From Acanthococcus lagerstroemiae (taxonomy: Eukaryota; Arthropoda; Insecta; Hemiptera; Eriococcidae), in NCBI GenBank assembly GCA_031841125.1, contig CM063107.1, positions 27,422,499-27,486,498 of the forward strand: a stretch of DNA of 64,000 bases, written 5' to 3'. The notes beneath the pieces are model-generated. The model searched no databases, was not told the origin of the DNA, and was given only the letters and a program-made list of their open reading frames with translations. Position numbers and translations under genes: made by a program. Of this stretch, positions 1 through 9,532 are shown piece after piece (within the stretch, counting starts at the first letter, position 1; every line of letters starts with the position of its first letter).

Positions 1-304
1 TTTCCGAAGAAGAATGGACGCCCTGAGCAGGAAAAAATATGCGGTATCATATAAATCCTAGCCCTAGTCGTGACATTATTCCACAAACTTCTTTACATTA
101 CTTCACCTCACCGCAGTAGGTTCGAGGACAGGCTGAAGAAAATCTCGATTTCGAATGTCCGCTCTTCTTTTTCTGTTCTGTACAGTTTTTCAGTCATCGG
201 TGTAAGGGTGCGTGCATGAATCCGGGGCTCGAAAAGGGAGCTCCCTTTCGTACGTAAGTTACCGCGTTATTTCCGAGATAAAGTTAATTCACCTGGGAGG
301 GTAG

Positions 305-676
305 ACTCGTGCATCGTGCAACTCGATACGCATATCGTCTTCGAAGGGATTCACCGTGTTAGACACTTCAATCGATAAAAACACCGTAGGACTGCACCTA
401 GCCATCTACCCACATGATAGCGTGCATGTGGAAATTGGAGAGAAAAAAAGGGTGGTCTCTCGCTCGGTAATCAACCTGCCTAATAAAAAGAGCAAATGCA
501 GTGATTACGGGGTGTGTTATCCATTCTCACGCAACTTACGAAATAGCCAGTTGATTCCCAAACTGTTTTTACATGAATACTGTACGAGTCAATATCCACC
601 TCTCCTCTTGTATACCAGCAATATCGGTGACGATGACATTTACTCGGCTAATATTTACCTACATCGCTGTGATTAA
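305..676 (+). CDS. possible 3'-terminal exon, product unknown
   Basis: An open frame runs from just after an in-frame stop at 302-304 to a stop at 674-676, about 123 codons. It has no convincing ATG start, so if real it is the tail of a spliced gene entering from upstream. The product has mixed composition with several cysteines and no motif I recognise. In support of a terminal exon, tandem AATAAA signals (AATAAATAAA) lie at about 726-736, roughly 50 bases after the stop. No clear 3' splice site was fixed; pyrimidine-rich tracts ending in CAG occur at about 155-190. It could be a chance open frame in intergenic DNA. Confidence 0.25.
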   Translation, partial: TRASCNSIRISSSKGFTVLDTSIDKNTVGLHLAIYPHDSVHVEIGEKKRVVSRSVINLPNKKSKCSDYGVCYPFSRNLRNSQLIPKLFLHEYCTSQYPPLLLYTSNIGDDDIYSANIYLHRCD

Positions 677-1298
677 CCTATCAGTGCCGAAAACGTGCCC
701 GAACCCACTCCAAATGAGTAAACATTAAATAAATAAAAATATTCTTCGCCGAGTGATCATTTTCATATCCTGGAGCGGGAGTTGGAAAATATTTCATGTC
801 TGGTCTGATTTATTTCATTACATGTTACACGAGTTTGGAAATCAATCGAGGACAAATGGGTATAACTTTTAGTCGTATTCACTGAGGGTAAAAATGAGCT
901 AAAGGGGGAGTAAAAAGACTTGATGAGATAGCTATCTGTGAGCTTTTAGTATGTACCCTACCTATTTTATTATGAAAATACTATTTTCTGTCATCGCTTC
1001 CTGTACAATTTAAAAGCCAGGGGCGTTGAATTCCACAATAAGTTTGTATAGTTGGACCAAATAGGCCTCCGAGAAAATCAGTTTTGCTGGCCACACCGTA
1101 AACAGACGCAGGCAGTAACCTTTTCCCACGAAAGTTGAAAAAATTATATTCTTCATCATGATTGTCATTTTTCTCATTTTCCCTTTTATTTATCCCCCTT
1201 TCTGGTTTCCACCTCCCCCACTCCAGAAAACGTTCAAATATAACACTTTTTTTAAAAAACATTTTCTGCAATATTTAATTTTCCTCTGAAATAGTATA
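677..1298. other. gene-free stretch before the retrotransposon
   Basis: Nothing recognisable apart from the AATAAATAAA signal near 730. The last bases (about 1288-1298, ending TAGTATA) match the start of the foldback element seen intact at 6673-6690, so this is the severed left edge of the target of the LTR element. Confidence 0.5.
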
Positions 1299-1599
1299 TG
1301 TAAGTCTGTAGACGAATGAAACACGCATTTGAATTGAATTTGTACGACAGTTTAATTCAGAAGAACACTTGACAAATTATTTCAAATTTTCATGAAATTA
1401 ATTCGGTACTACGGACGATTGTGTACAACAGACGAGTGAAACACGAATGAAGCAAGCTGGATTCGAACCAAAGGAATCGAGTACAGTTTATGAAATTCGA
1501 CAAGCTCTGACACGAATGCAATGACGTGACTGATTGAGTTTAGACGAAAGCTGGCACAATGCTGCCTGATAAAATACACAGAGGTGTGTGTATTTTACA
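1299..1599 (-). repeat. 3' LTR of the Ty3/gypsy element
   Basis: A 301-bp terminal repeat starting TGTAA and ending TTACA, near-identical to 5970-6270. It is the 3' LTR with respect to the minus-strand coding direction. It carries a perfect Pol III B-box-like word (GGTTCGAATCC on the minus strand, near 1451-1461). Confidence 0.93.
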
Positions 1600-1620
1600 T
1601 CCCCACACCGAGATGAAACC

Positions 1621-1959
1621 CTAGGGACAAAACGGAAACATCTTAGAAACATGAAATATATTCGACTCTCGTTTCTGAAAGCCAGCCTCAACCTCGTATA
1701 GGACGTTAGACAGTTTTCTTAAAATTTTGAAGGGACCTGTTCTAATTTCATCCAATTTGTTACGGTTGAGTGAGTTTCCGTGAAGAACATAGACGAATTG
1801 ACCAATTTTGAAATCTGGCTCTTTTTTGTGACGGTCAAAACGCTTTTTGTTTGCCAAATGGTTTTTTTGCGAATTCGCAAAGGCCGAAAGTCGGTCCTTA
1901 TTGAGATCAAAATGATCAAAAGGTAAAGTCCTCAGGAGAGGAGGTTTTACACCATTCAT
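1621..1959 (-). pseudogene. displaced integrase C-terminal segment
   Basis: About 110 codons that continue the integrase in a different frame from the rest of pol. It contains the basic segment and the KIGQFVYV and GPFKIL motifs typical of the GPY/F (SH3-like) end of Ty3/gypsy integrases, which binds DNA. It ends 22 bases inside the 3' LTR boundary side, as expected for the end of pol. Its separation from the body of pol by a single frameshift marks this copy as broken. Confidence 0.8.
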
Positions 1960-4663
1960 AAGAAAATTTGGAGAGTACTTTGTAGCTGTGTGAACAGTGT
2001 CATTGTACTCTTGAACGCACTTTTCGAAAAGTTTGGGCCAAGGCCTCTTTTGTTTTCTAAATTTTCATTAATTTTGCATCTTAGCCTATTTACAAGTGTT
2101 TGGTTGAGGCGTTCATTCAACCCATTAGAGAATGGACAATCTACAGCAGTGAAATACAATTTTACGTTATTGTCGGCTAAAAACTTTTTGAAAGTTCCTG
2201 AATTTAACCCTGTATATTGATCTGCTAGTAGATGCTTTACGTTATGTCCATCCTTTATTACCAAATTCAAAAGCTTAATAAAGTCATTTGCCATCTGAGT
2301 TTTGGACGTAATAGCATACGCATACCGAGTGAAATGATCAACCAAAAGGTGGATGTATCTTTTGGGTGAGTTGTTTCCAGAGAACCCACCAATAGTATCA
2401 ACTGACATATATTCAAAAGGCTTTGTGGCCGGTCCCAAATGGGACATTGGTCCAAATGTCGGTGAAAGACGCGTTTTATTTTTAATACACACGGAGCATT
2501 TTTGAACAAAATTTTGAATAAATTTTCGCAAGTTTACATTATGGAAATATGGCAATAAAGATAGCTCCATTTGCTTTATGCCAGTATGGCCATCATGAGA
2601 GTGGACCTTTTTTACTAATTCTGTAGCAAATTCATCAGAAATGATAATTTTTTTAGAATCTTTATGGTTGGTAAACAGGAGGCTATTGTTACCAGAGCCA
2701 TTATTTACGTTAATTTTTTGTGTGACTCTGTCTAAAGCTACAGATTTTTGGTCACGTAATATGTCCTCCATTCTCAAAATATTTACAACTTTAAGCTCAG
2801 AGGAAGCTTCATGACTTTCGAGCACTGGATTTCGACTAAGACAATCCGCTTCCAAATTTGCTTTTCCTGGCTGATAGGTTACTTTATAGTTAAATTGCGA
2901 TATAGACAAAATTAATTCCCGAAGTTCTTTATCAAACTGTGTGTTAATTTGCATTGTTTCCAAAGGTTTGTGATCAGTGATAACCTCGAAACTGATACAC
3001 TCAAGTTTATATCGCCAATAATTTAGAGCCTCCTTGATAGCCAGACACTCAAGGAAAAGGGCTTTTCTCTTTTTTTGAGCTTCATTGAGCTTTTTGGAAA
3101 AATAAGCAACGGGTTTGAAAGTTCCATCTTCCTGCTTTTGTTTCAGAACTGCACCGATGCCTTCCAAACTAGCATCGGTGTAGACTTTAGTTTCCCTAGT
3201 AGGATTGAAAATTGCCAAGCAAGGTTCGCTACAAAGGCAGTCTTTAACCAAATCAAAGCTTTTTTGACATTTATCATTCCACCGAAAAGGTACATTTTTC
3301 TTTAAAAGATTATGAAGTGGTGCCAGTACCATGGCAGAGTTTGGAATATAGGAATGATAAAAATTTACTTTCCCTAAAAATTGTCTAACATTTTTTTGAT
3401 TCCTGGGAACAGGAAACTCGCGAACCGGGAGTACGTTGTCAAAAATCGGACGAGTGAGATTATTCTCAATTTCATGACCTAGATATTTAACTTTATTTTT
3501 TGCAAAATTGCACTTGCTCAAGCTAAGCCGAAATCCCTCTCTAAAAACAGCGTCCATTACTTTTTCCAAATGCAGCAAGTGCTCATTAAAAGATTTTGAA
3601 AAAACCAAAATGTCATCAATATAGTTCACCGAAAAATTGTCTAGGTCGTTTCGCTTTAGAACATTACGTAAAACTCTTTGAAATATTGCTGGCGAGGTTT
3701 TCAGCCCGAATGGGAGACATCTCCAGTCATAGTGCCCTGTCTGAGTTACAAAAGCAGTCTTATAACGGTCTTTCTGCCTAAGTGGAACCGACCAGAATGC
3801 GCTATTGATGTCGAGAACTGAAAACCACTGGCAGTCTCTGGCCTTTACTATCAATTCACCTATAAGAGGGAAAGGCTGACTTTCAGGCACGACTATCTTA
3901 TTGAGTGCAGAATAATCTATACAGAGACGGTTCTTTTTATGGGTGCCGTCAGATTGTTTCTTATTGGCCAACATGACTGGAGCTGCAAAAGGAGAAGTTG
4001 ATTCTTGAATGAGACCTGCCTTAAACAAAGCTGACACTTGCTCCTCAATTTCACGTTGGTCGACAATATTACACTTATATGGTTTTCTATAGATAAACCT
4101 ATGTTCCGAAAGTTTCACAGCAGCTTCGTGATCCACAACTTTTCCAACATCGAACTTATCTTTGGCGAATGCATGGTTAAAACGTTTAATTACATCAGAC
4201 ACTAACTGCTGCTGTGTGGCACCCATATGACCTAAGTCTGCCATCAACTGAACCGAATTTACACAAAATAAATTACAAAGTTGACGTCTATTACTTTTGA
4301 AAAACTGACAAGGTGACCTATAATAGGCTTGAGAAATCATTAAGTTCTCATCTTGACGCAATTTAAACGCCTTTATTAAATCTAAACCAATAATAAAATC
4401 ATGATTGCTTTTCTCGAGCACGAAAACATAAACAAACTTGAAAATATTGAAAATTTTTACTCTAATTTTTGCAATACCTAATATTCGGCCGTATCCGCTG
4501 ACCATTTGATAACGAGAATTTGTAAGTTTTAAGTAATTAACATGCAATTTATCCAAAAATTGAGGACTGACAGACGAAATATTTGACCCACTGTCATAGG
4601 TTCCTAATGACTCGGTGTCATTCACATTTACTTTTACCTTAATCAGCGGCGGCACTACTAGTT
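1956..4663 (-). CDS. Pol polyprotein: protease, RT, RNase H, integrase
   Basis: About 900 residues, entered by frameshifting from gag. In order: an aspartic protease with DSG at the active site (TYDSGSNISS, near residue 20, with DSG in place of the common DTG); a reverse transcriptase with the catalytic YIDD (near residue 345); an RNase H with VYTDAS and ITDHKPLE; and an integrase with an HHCC zinc segment (H-x3-H ... CSVC) followed by a D, D, E set (SVDTIG, LLADQYTG, NGLNERLN). The order RT-RH-IN places it in Ty3/gypsy. Near 2035-2045 the frame departs from the expected integrase sequence and ends prematurely; the remaining C-terminal part lies in another frame (1621-1959). This copy is therefore probably defective despite its youth, unless the shift is a sequencing error. 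Confidence 0.9.
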
Positions 4664-5713
4664 TTTTTGCACCTCATCTCCAGAAGCAGATGATGAATCA
4701 AATTCCAAATTATTGACAGCTTTTTGTGTAGCATATTTTTCCTTGTGCCAACAATTGGCCTCAGAATGACGACGATTAGGATAGCCTTTAGAAGCACAAT
4801 AACCACAAAATTTTACGTTATTGGAATTTGAATTAAAATTGCCAGAATTCTTCCCTGAATTTACGTTATCCTTTCTATTATTAACATTATGGGAAGAGGA
4901 GGGTGAAGGTTGTTTAAAATTGTTAGATTTTACATTATAAATTTCAGGAAATTTGCCTTTACTCTCATATTTTAAAAGTTTCTTTTTTAATAAATCAAGC
5001 GAAGTAATAGAATTCTTATTCAAAGATTTCACTATCTGTGGTGGCAGACCACTAACAATTAACGATACAATGACTAACTTTGGAAAATCCTGACTAGTTT
5101 CGAGCAAAGCTTTCTCTTTTTTTATCACATACTCCATCAAAGAGCCGCCCATGTATTTGAAATTGACAGCATACACGATTGGAGCAAAAGAAGTATCCCC
5201 AAAATTGGCTATCAACTCTTTCTTCCAGGCGGACCATGTAGAGTCAGCAGGGAGATTTTCTTGGGTCACCATAAACCAGTCATTCAGGTTCTGATCAAGA
5301 CATGACTTTAGCACTTCGATTTGGAGACGTCCTTTGACCTTGAATCGATCCAATTCTCGTTCGAACCGCTCACACCAGGATTCGACGTTGCGATTTTTGG
5401 CAGAAAAATTTTCTAGCAGGATATGACGAAGAATCTCTTTGAGTGAATACTCCTTGGAAGACGCGATTTTCTCCATTTTCTCCAAAGAAGTAACCATTTG
5501 TGTTATCTGTGGGTTGGGTGGTGAAGGATCAGTTGCAGAAACAACAGCATTAATCGACACCTCCGGAAGCATATAATCTTTGTACTGGAAATTGTCAGCA
5601 TCATCAACATACAGCTTGAAGATTTCAGGAGGCAAAACTACATTGACATTCCTGTAGTTGTTACGTGATTTGAGAGCAGCAATTCCATTTTTGATTGACG
5701 AAACGTTGATCAA
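4658..5713 (-). CDS. Gag-like polyprotein of the LTR element
   Basis: 351 codons. Gag is the structural nucleocapsid precursor of Ty3/gypsy elements. The middle resembles retrotransposon gag domains (WCERFERELDRF, then an aromatic and charged helical region). An asparagine- and serine-rich linker follows at about residues 270-300. Near residues 303-321 there is a zinc-knuckle-like cluster, C-x2-C-x9-H-x4-C, longer than the usual C-x2-C-x4-H-x4-C. The start is the ATG opening MINVSSIKNG; an upstream start was not supported. The frame ends in TAG directly after the slippery heptamer A_AAA_AAC, so pol is probably made by -1 frameshifting. Annotated as an element gene, not host. Confidence 0.85.
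   Translation of the reverse strand: MINVSSIKNGIAALKSRNNYRNVNVVLPPEIFKLYVDDADNFQYKDYMLPEVSINAVVSATDPSPPNPQITQMVTSLEKMEKIASSKEYSLKEILRHILLENFSAKNRNVESWCERFERELDRFKVKGRLQIEVLKSCLDQNLNDWFMVTQENLPADSTWSAWKKELIANFGDTSFAPIVYAVNFKYMGGSLMEYVIKKEKALLETSQDFPKLVIVSLIVSGLPPQIVKSLNKNSITSLDLLKKKLLKYESKGKFPEIYNVKSNNFKQPSPSSSHNVNNRKDNVNSGKNSGNFNSNSNNVKFCGYCASKGYPNRRHSEANCWHKEKYATQKAVNNLEFDSSSASGDEVQKN
4661..4667 (-). promoter_or_regulatory. candidate -1 ribosomal frameshift site (A_AAA_AAC)
   Basis: On the coding strand the gag frame reads CAA AAA AAC TAG. The heptamer A AAA AAC fits the X_XXY_YYZ rule and sits immediately before the gag stop. After a one-base backward slip, reading enters the pol frame, which is open from that point without an ATG (the frame begins CTA GTA GTG). 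I did not establish a downstream pseudoknot. Confidence 0.75.
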
Positions 5714-5969
5714 CTCTGGGTGGCGGAGGTTGCTTGGTATTCAGCAGGAAAAACCATACCACTCATCACTATTTGCAAACCGAACACGACGAATCAATAC
5801 CACATTTGATTTCGAATCCGCACTCGCACCCATGAACAAATAAAATTGCAATTTAGCAGACGACATTGCAAAAGAAAATTATAACACAAAAGTTCAAGGT
5901 AAAAGAAAAATTAAAAATCTCGAAAACACGAACTAATTCTGTATCAGCGAGCGACAAGAAAATTTGAAA

Positions 5970-6270
5970 TGTAAGTCTGTAGACGAATGAAACACGCATT
6001 TGAATTGAATTTGTACGACAGTTTAATTCAGAAGAACACTTGACAAATTATTTCAAATTTTCATGAAATTAATTCGGTACTACGGACGATTGTGTACAAC
6101 AGACGAGTGAAACACGAATGAAGCAAGCTGGATTCGAACCAAAGGAATCGAGTACAGTTTATGAAATTCGACAAGCTCTGACACGAATGCAAGGACGTGA
6201 CTGATTGAGTTTAGACGAAAGCTGGCACAATGCTGCCTGATAAAATACACAGAGGTGTGTGTATTTTACA
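5970..6270 (-). repeat. 5' LTR of the Ty3/gypsy element
   Basis: A 301-bp direct copy of 1299-1599 with one base difference. Transcription of the element would start here on the minus strand. No TATA box was assigned with confidence. Confidence 0.93.
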
Positions 6271-6278
6271 TATATTTT

Positions 6279-6361
6279 GCAACAAGTGCAAGAAGTGCGT
6301 TATTCGTGACGAGTGCGAAGTTTACAGCACGAGCGAATAACGCGCTTCTTGCAAAAGTTGC
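6279..6361. repeat. foldback (hairpin) element copy 1
   Basis: Two arms, GCAACAAGTGCAAGAAG... and its imperfect inverse ...CTTCTTGCAAAAGTTGC, meet around a short AAGTTTACA centre. The arms contain GCGTTATTCG and CGAATAACGC. Its left flank was split off by the LTR retrotransposon, which inserted in the TATA just outside the arm. Confidence 0.75.
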
Positions 6362-6381
6362 ATACTTTTCTTTTTTTTAAA

Positions 6382-6666
6382 TACATGCTCGAAAAGCAGT
6401 AGTTTATAGGAGTTGCTGGAACGCTTAGGTATCAAAGCACGCATAAGCGAAGAAAACGACGCGCCTGCCCGTCTAGTGTGAACCTTCCTTCTACTGCCAA
6501 CTGCCAAGTAAACATACGGTTTTGACGTCACTTTTTTGCTCTAGTGCAAAACTGGATTATTTTTGCATCCTTTTTGGTGTTTTGTTTACATAGTACATTG
6601 TCGATTGGGAAATTTCACTTCTTGTACTGAAAAGTGGTTACAAATAAGACGCTTTTCGAGCATGTA
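6382..6666. repeat. inverted pair joining the two hairpin elements
   Basis: TACATGCTCGAAAAGC at 6382-6397 is repeated in inverse at 6651-6666. The pair lies between the two hairpin copies, so the whole 6279-6794 interval may be one composite foldback element. The segment between the arms has no recognisable gene. Confidence 0.5.
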
Positions 6667-6684
6667 GAAAAAATAGTATATTTG

Positions 6685-6794
6685 GCAACAAGTGCACAAA
6701 GCGCGTTATTCGCGACAAGTGTGAAGTTTACAGCACGAGCAATGCGAGTGCTGCAAAACACACGAGCGAATAACGCGCTTCTTGCAAAAGTTGC
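6685..6794. repeat. foldback (hairpin) element copy 2
   Basis: A second, longer copy of the hairpin at 6279-6361: GCAACAAGTGC... GCGCGTTATTCGCG on the left and CGAATAACGCGCTTCTTGC...GTTGC on the right. It has an extra GAGCAATGCGAGTGCTGC in the centre. It preserves the unoccupied integration site of the LTR element. Confidence 0.75.
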
Positions 6795-6974
6795 AAACTA
6801 TATTTTTTTTATACTACCTACTTGATCAGAAAGGCAATGTTTATGTTAGTGTTTTATGGACGACAAGAAGCGCCTATCATTCATGCATCGAAAGCTAACA
6901 AAACCTGCATGTAAAGTAAACATCCCTCAAATGTAAAGCGTTTTTACATGAAAAAATTGCTGGCCAGTAATTTT

Positions 6975-7053
6975 GTATCAGATATCAAACCCGCGTCCAT
7001 TGAAATATTTGACTGAAATGCAACGATCGTCTCTAACCACTCGGCCACGGAGC
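6975..7053 (-). repeat. tRNA-derived remnant (tRNA-Ser/Leu-like)
   Basis: On the minus strand the sequence starts GCTCCGTGGCCGAGTGG and continues TTAGAG, a good tRNA-Ser or -Leu D-arm and A box. About 45 bases later GCGGGTTTGATATC is a degenerate T-arm/B box. There is no clean anticodon stem or acceptor pairing, so this is a tRNA pseudogene or the head of a SINE rather than a working tRNA. Confidence 0.5.
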
Positions 7054-7378
7054 GAATTACAAAATAGAGACTTAAGAAGGCATTTAAATATTCACAACGT
7101 AGTACAGCTGCTGGACGGTTTTTGTGGAAACAAGTTTTAGCGTTTTCTATTTGAGAGTTTGAATGCGAAGGAATAAATTTTCTTATGATTCCATTTTTGT
7201 ATCCTTTGTGGATGATTGGAAGTCGAAAGTCAAAGTATATGTTCTCATAAAATGTTATATGTACGTGTTTCATGTATTAAAATGAAATATGAAATAGCTA
7301 CTACTAAAAATATCGTTTATGGTCATAAGTATGCGCATTATTGCTAGTCAAATTTCCAATTTCAAGCACACGGTTACC

Positions 7379-7549
7379 TAGAGCACCTGGAAAAACCCGA
7401 GTATGGACATCCGCCATCTTAAGTCCACCCGCGCCCGTCGATGCCGAACTAACTACCCGGTACGCTCCGCATAGTCGGATTCGGCGTCGACGGGCGCGGC
7501 TAGACTCAAGATGGCAGATGTTCACACTCGGTTGTTTCCAGGTGCTCTA
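7379..7549. mobile_element. palindromic MITE, TAGAGCAC family, copy 1
   Basis: 171 bp with long inverted ends, starting TAGAGCACCTGG and ending CCAGGTGCTCTA. It is flanked by GGTTACC (7372-7378) and GTTTACC (7550-7556), a 7-bp duplication with one mismatch. Each arm carries a CCGCCATCTT / AAGATGGC motif. The centre is GC-rich and shares CGACTATGCGGAGCGTAC-type sequence and CGTCGACGGGCGC with the copy at 37.2 kb. Confidence 0.85.
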
Positions 7550-7556
7550 GTTTACC

Positions 7557-8656
7557 TACCCATTCCAAAGAAACATGTATCTACCCGACATTAAGTAGGT
7601 ATCTATACCTGTGGTTACAACAGGGGATCCCTGCATAAAATAATACTTAGCCAGTAAATTCTAAAATGAAGATAAATAAGAATAAAACAAAAGTGATGGT
7701 AGTCATAAAAGTATGGGAACAAAATCCAATAAATATGGAAACAGGAGATGGAAAAATAAATGTGGTAATAGTTATTTTCGTTACAAGTGGGTAAAGTGAG
7801 CAGTGTTGGCGCACTTTTCCACGAATGACGAATGTAGGTAACTTTATCCAACATAATAATGAGGAGTGTAGTTGCGAATTGCGAGTCAAAATACACGAAT
7901 TGACATACGTGCACATTCGCATCGAGATAGTAGGTAGACGATAATTTTTATGTTTCAATTTCTGTAATTTGCAATATGTATATCAATTACAGTCGGTATT
8001 GTTATATTTTACTTAAATTTGAATTGTAACATTAGAACGCATTCCTGTTATAAGGAAATCCACATAAATAGTGAAATTCATGCTAGGAGCTCCATCTTCC
8101 CGAGGAACTACATTCGTGAGCAAAATGTTTTGAAGAGAAGCGTGCGATAAATTCACAGTCACAGATTCCAAAATTCTCGAGAAACGTAATCTTCGGAAAG
8201 GTGTTGTGTTGGACAAAGGCTTTGCTACTGCTTTATCTTATCATTCATTACATTGAAAATGTGACTAGCTTTCATAAGCTGCATGGCTAAAACAAATAGG
8301 TTACCGATATTCTTGACGGATGAAGTTAAATATATCGTCCACATCGATAGAAACATTCATTTTGCGTGACAAATATATAAATTACCTATTAAATTTCAAA
8401 AATCTACTGAAAATCAAAAGATTACATCCAGTCTTATCAGATCACGTTTGTTCAGCGATTGTATCACTCCTACAGGGCATGTAATTCACGACTACGACTT
8501 TTCGTGTTTTCGTCACGTGTTGTAGGCAAGCCGTGAGGTAAAAATTTTTACCTCACTCTCCGGTTTTTACCTCACTTTCCATTTCAGTCAAATAAAAATG
8601 CCAGTTTACTCATTCGATGCTATTTGGAAAAATAGTCTTTATCAATTACATGTTGG
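7557..8656. other. gene-free AT-rich stretch
   Basis: No credible coding region. The only feature noted is a small repeat of TTTTTACCTCACT at about 8548-8580. Short open frames here lack domain signals and splice support. Confidence 0.5.
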
Positions 8657-8790
8657 ATGAAGAAATTTAAATACTCAGGTAGTCTGATAACGCAAGATGG
8701 AAGAAGTAAAACCGAAACAAAGAGTAGAGTAAACCAAGCTGAGGGAGATTTCTTTTTTTCTTCAGAAAGTAAACATATATTTAAGGCAAA
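8657..8790 (+). pseudogene. RTE-like LINE reverse transcriptase scrap
   Basis: A short open stretch reads FKYSGSLITQDGRSKTET and continues with KSRVNQAEG. This matches the region after the RT palm in RTE-type LINEs, where G-S-L-I-T-x-D-G is typical. Only about 35 residues remain, without the catalytic block, so it is a decayed fragment. Confidence 0.6.
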
Positions 8791-9114
8791 TATGTGGGTA
8801 ATTCTACAGAAATGTGGACAATTTTGATTACATTTTTTTCAATTTTGTTTAATCAATTTTTTTCATTTTTTTTTCTATGGGTTTTCAGTCTTTAGACTGA
8901 TAAGCTTTTTTTAACGTGGGTATACATTTTTGAATCGGGTTCCAATTTTGAAAAGTTCTACTTCTTACGCTCTTCCTAATGAAACTAATAACTTAACTCA
9001 TTTTGTCAAAAAGTGTCGCTTAAGTCCGTTTTGCCTAACAGCGTCTATATGTTTTCCTTATCATTGTATGTAGTACAATTGTAATTTCGCATATTAGAAA
9101 TACCTAGTCGGTAT

Positions 9115-9297
9115 AATAAACATCTACATTTCATTCTTCAATAAATAAAAGTACCTATTTGTAAAATAAAAGTTCGATAGTAAAAAAAAAAAGCAACATG
9201 AAACATTTATATCTCTTTAATCTCTTCAATAAATGAAGAATGAAGAAGCAAAAAAGTATTTGTAAAATAAAAGTTCCATTGTAAAAAAAAAAAAAAA
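9115..9297. repeat. A-rich tandem duplication
   Basis: Two copies of a TATTTGTAAAATAAAAGTTC-(A) tract lie at about 9160-9192 and 9255-9298, each ending in an adenine run. They look like a duplicated retroposon tail; no source element is recognisable. Confidence 0.45.
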
Positions 9298-9343
9298 ACT
9301 AAAAATTAGACTTTAGCGCTTCTACAATTTGCACAATCCTAGC

Positions 9344-9525
9344 TAAAGCACTATAACAATACGAGTGTAGACATACGCCATTTTCTATCTAGTTCAGTTC
9401 CGAGAAAAGAAAATCGGCTGCGCGGGAACGGCTGCGCGGGAACGACCGCGTGGCCGGTTTTCGTTTCACAGAACAAGCTGGATAGAAAATAGCGTATGTC
9501 TTCACTTGGGTGTTCTAGTGCTCTA
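9344..9525. mobile_element. palindromic MITE, TAGAGCAC family, copy 2
   Basis: 182 bp, starting TAAAGCACTATAAC and ending TAGTGCTCTA, flanked by a perfect 7-bp duplication TCCTAGC (9337-9343 and 9526-9532). Arms contain ATACGCCATTTTCTATC and its inverse. The GC-rich centre has a tandem GGCTGCGCGGGAACG. Confidence 0.85.
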
Positions 9526-9532
9526 TCCTAGC

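Larger units (their letters stand above)
1299..6270 (-). mobile_element. Ty3/gypsy-like LTR retrotransposon, full length, recent
   Basis: The element is 4,972 bp, bounded by 301-bp LTRs of TG...CA form and flanked by a TATA duplication (1295-1298 and 6271-6274). By eye the LTRs differ at one position (ATGACG against AGGACG), so the insertion is recent. Coding is on the minus strand in the order gag, protease, RT, RNase H, integrase, which is Ty3/gypsy order; no envelope-like frame follows. The paralogous foldback copy at 6673-6690 shows the empty site (TAGTATATTTGGCAAC), confirming insertion and a 4-bp duplication. A purine-rich stretch (TGTGGGGA on the coding strand, about 1600-1607) abuts the 3' LTR as a plausible polypurine tract. 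I saw no standard TGG primer-binding site directly after the 5' LTR. Confidence 0.93.

Noticed and set aside
305..676. Degenerin/ENaC (pickpocket) exon, suggested by GVCYPF
   Set aside because: The motif order does not follow the channel family and no transmembrane or cysteine-rich pattern supports it.
6975..7053. Functional tRNA gene
   Set aside because: A good A box, but no acceptor pairing, no clear anticodon arm and a degenerate T-arm.
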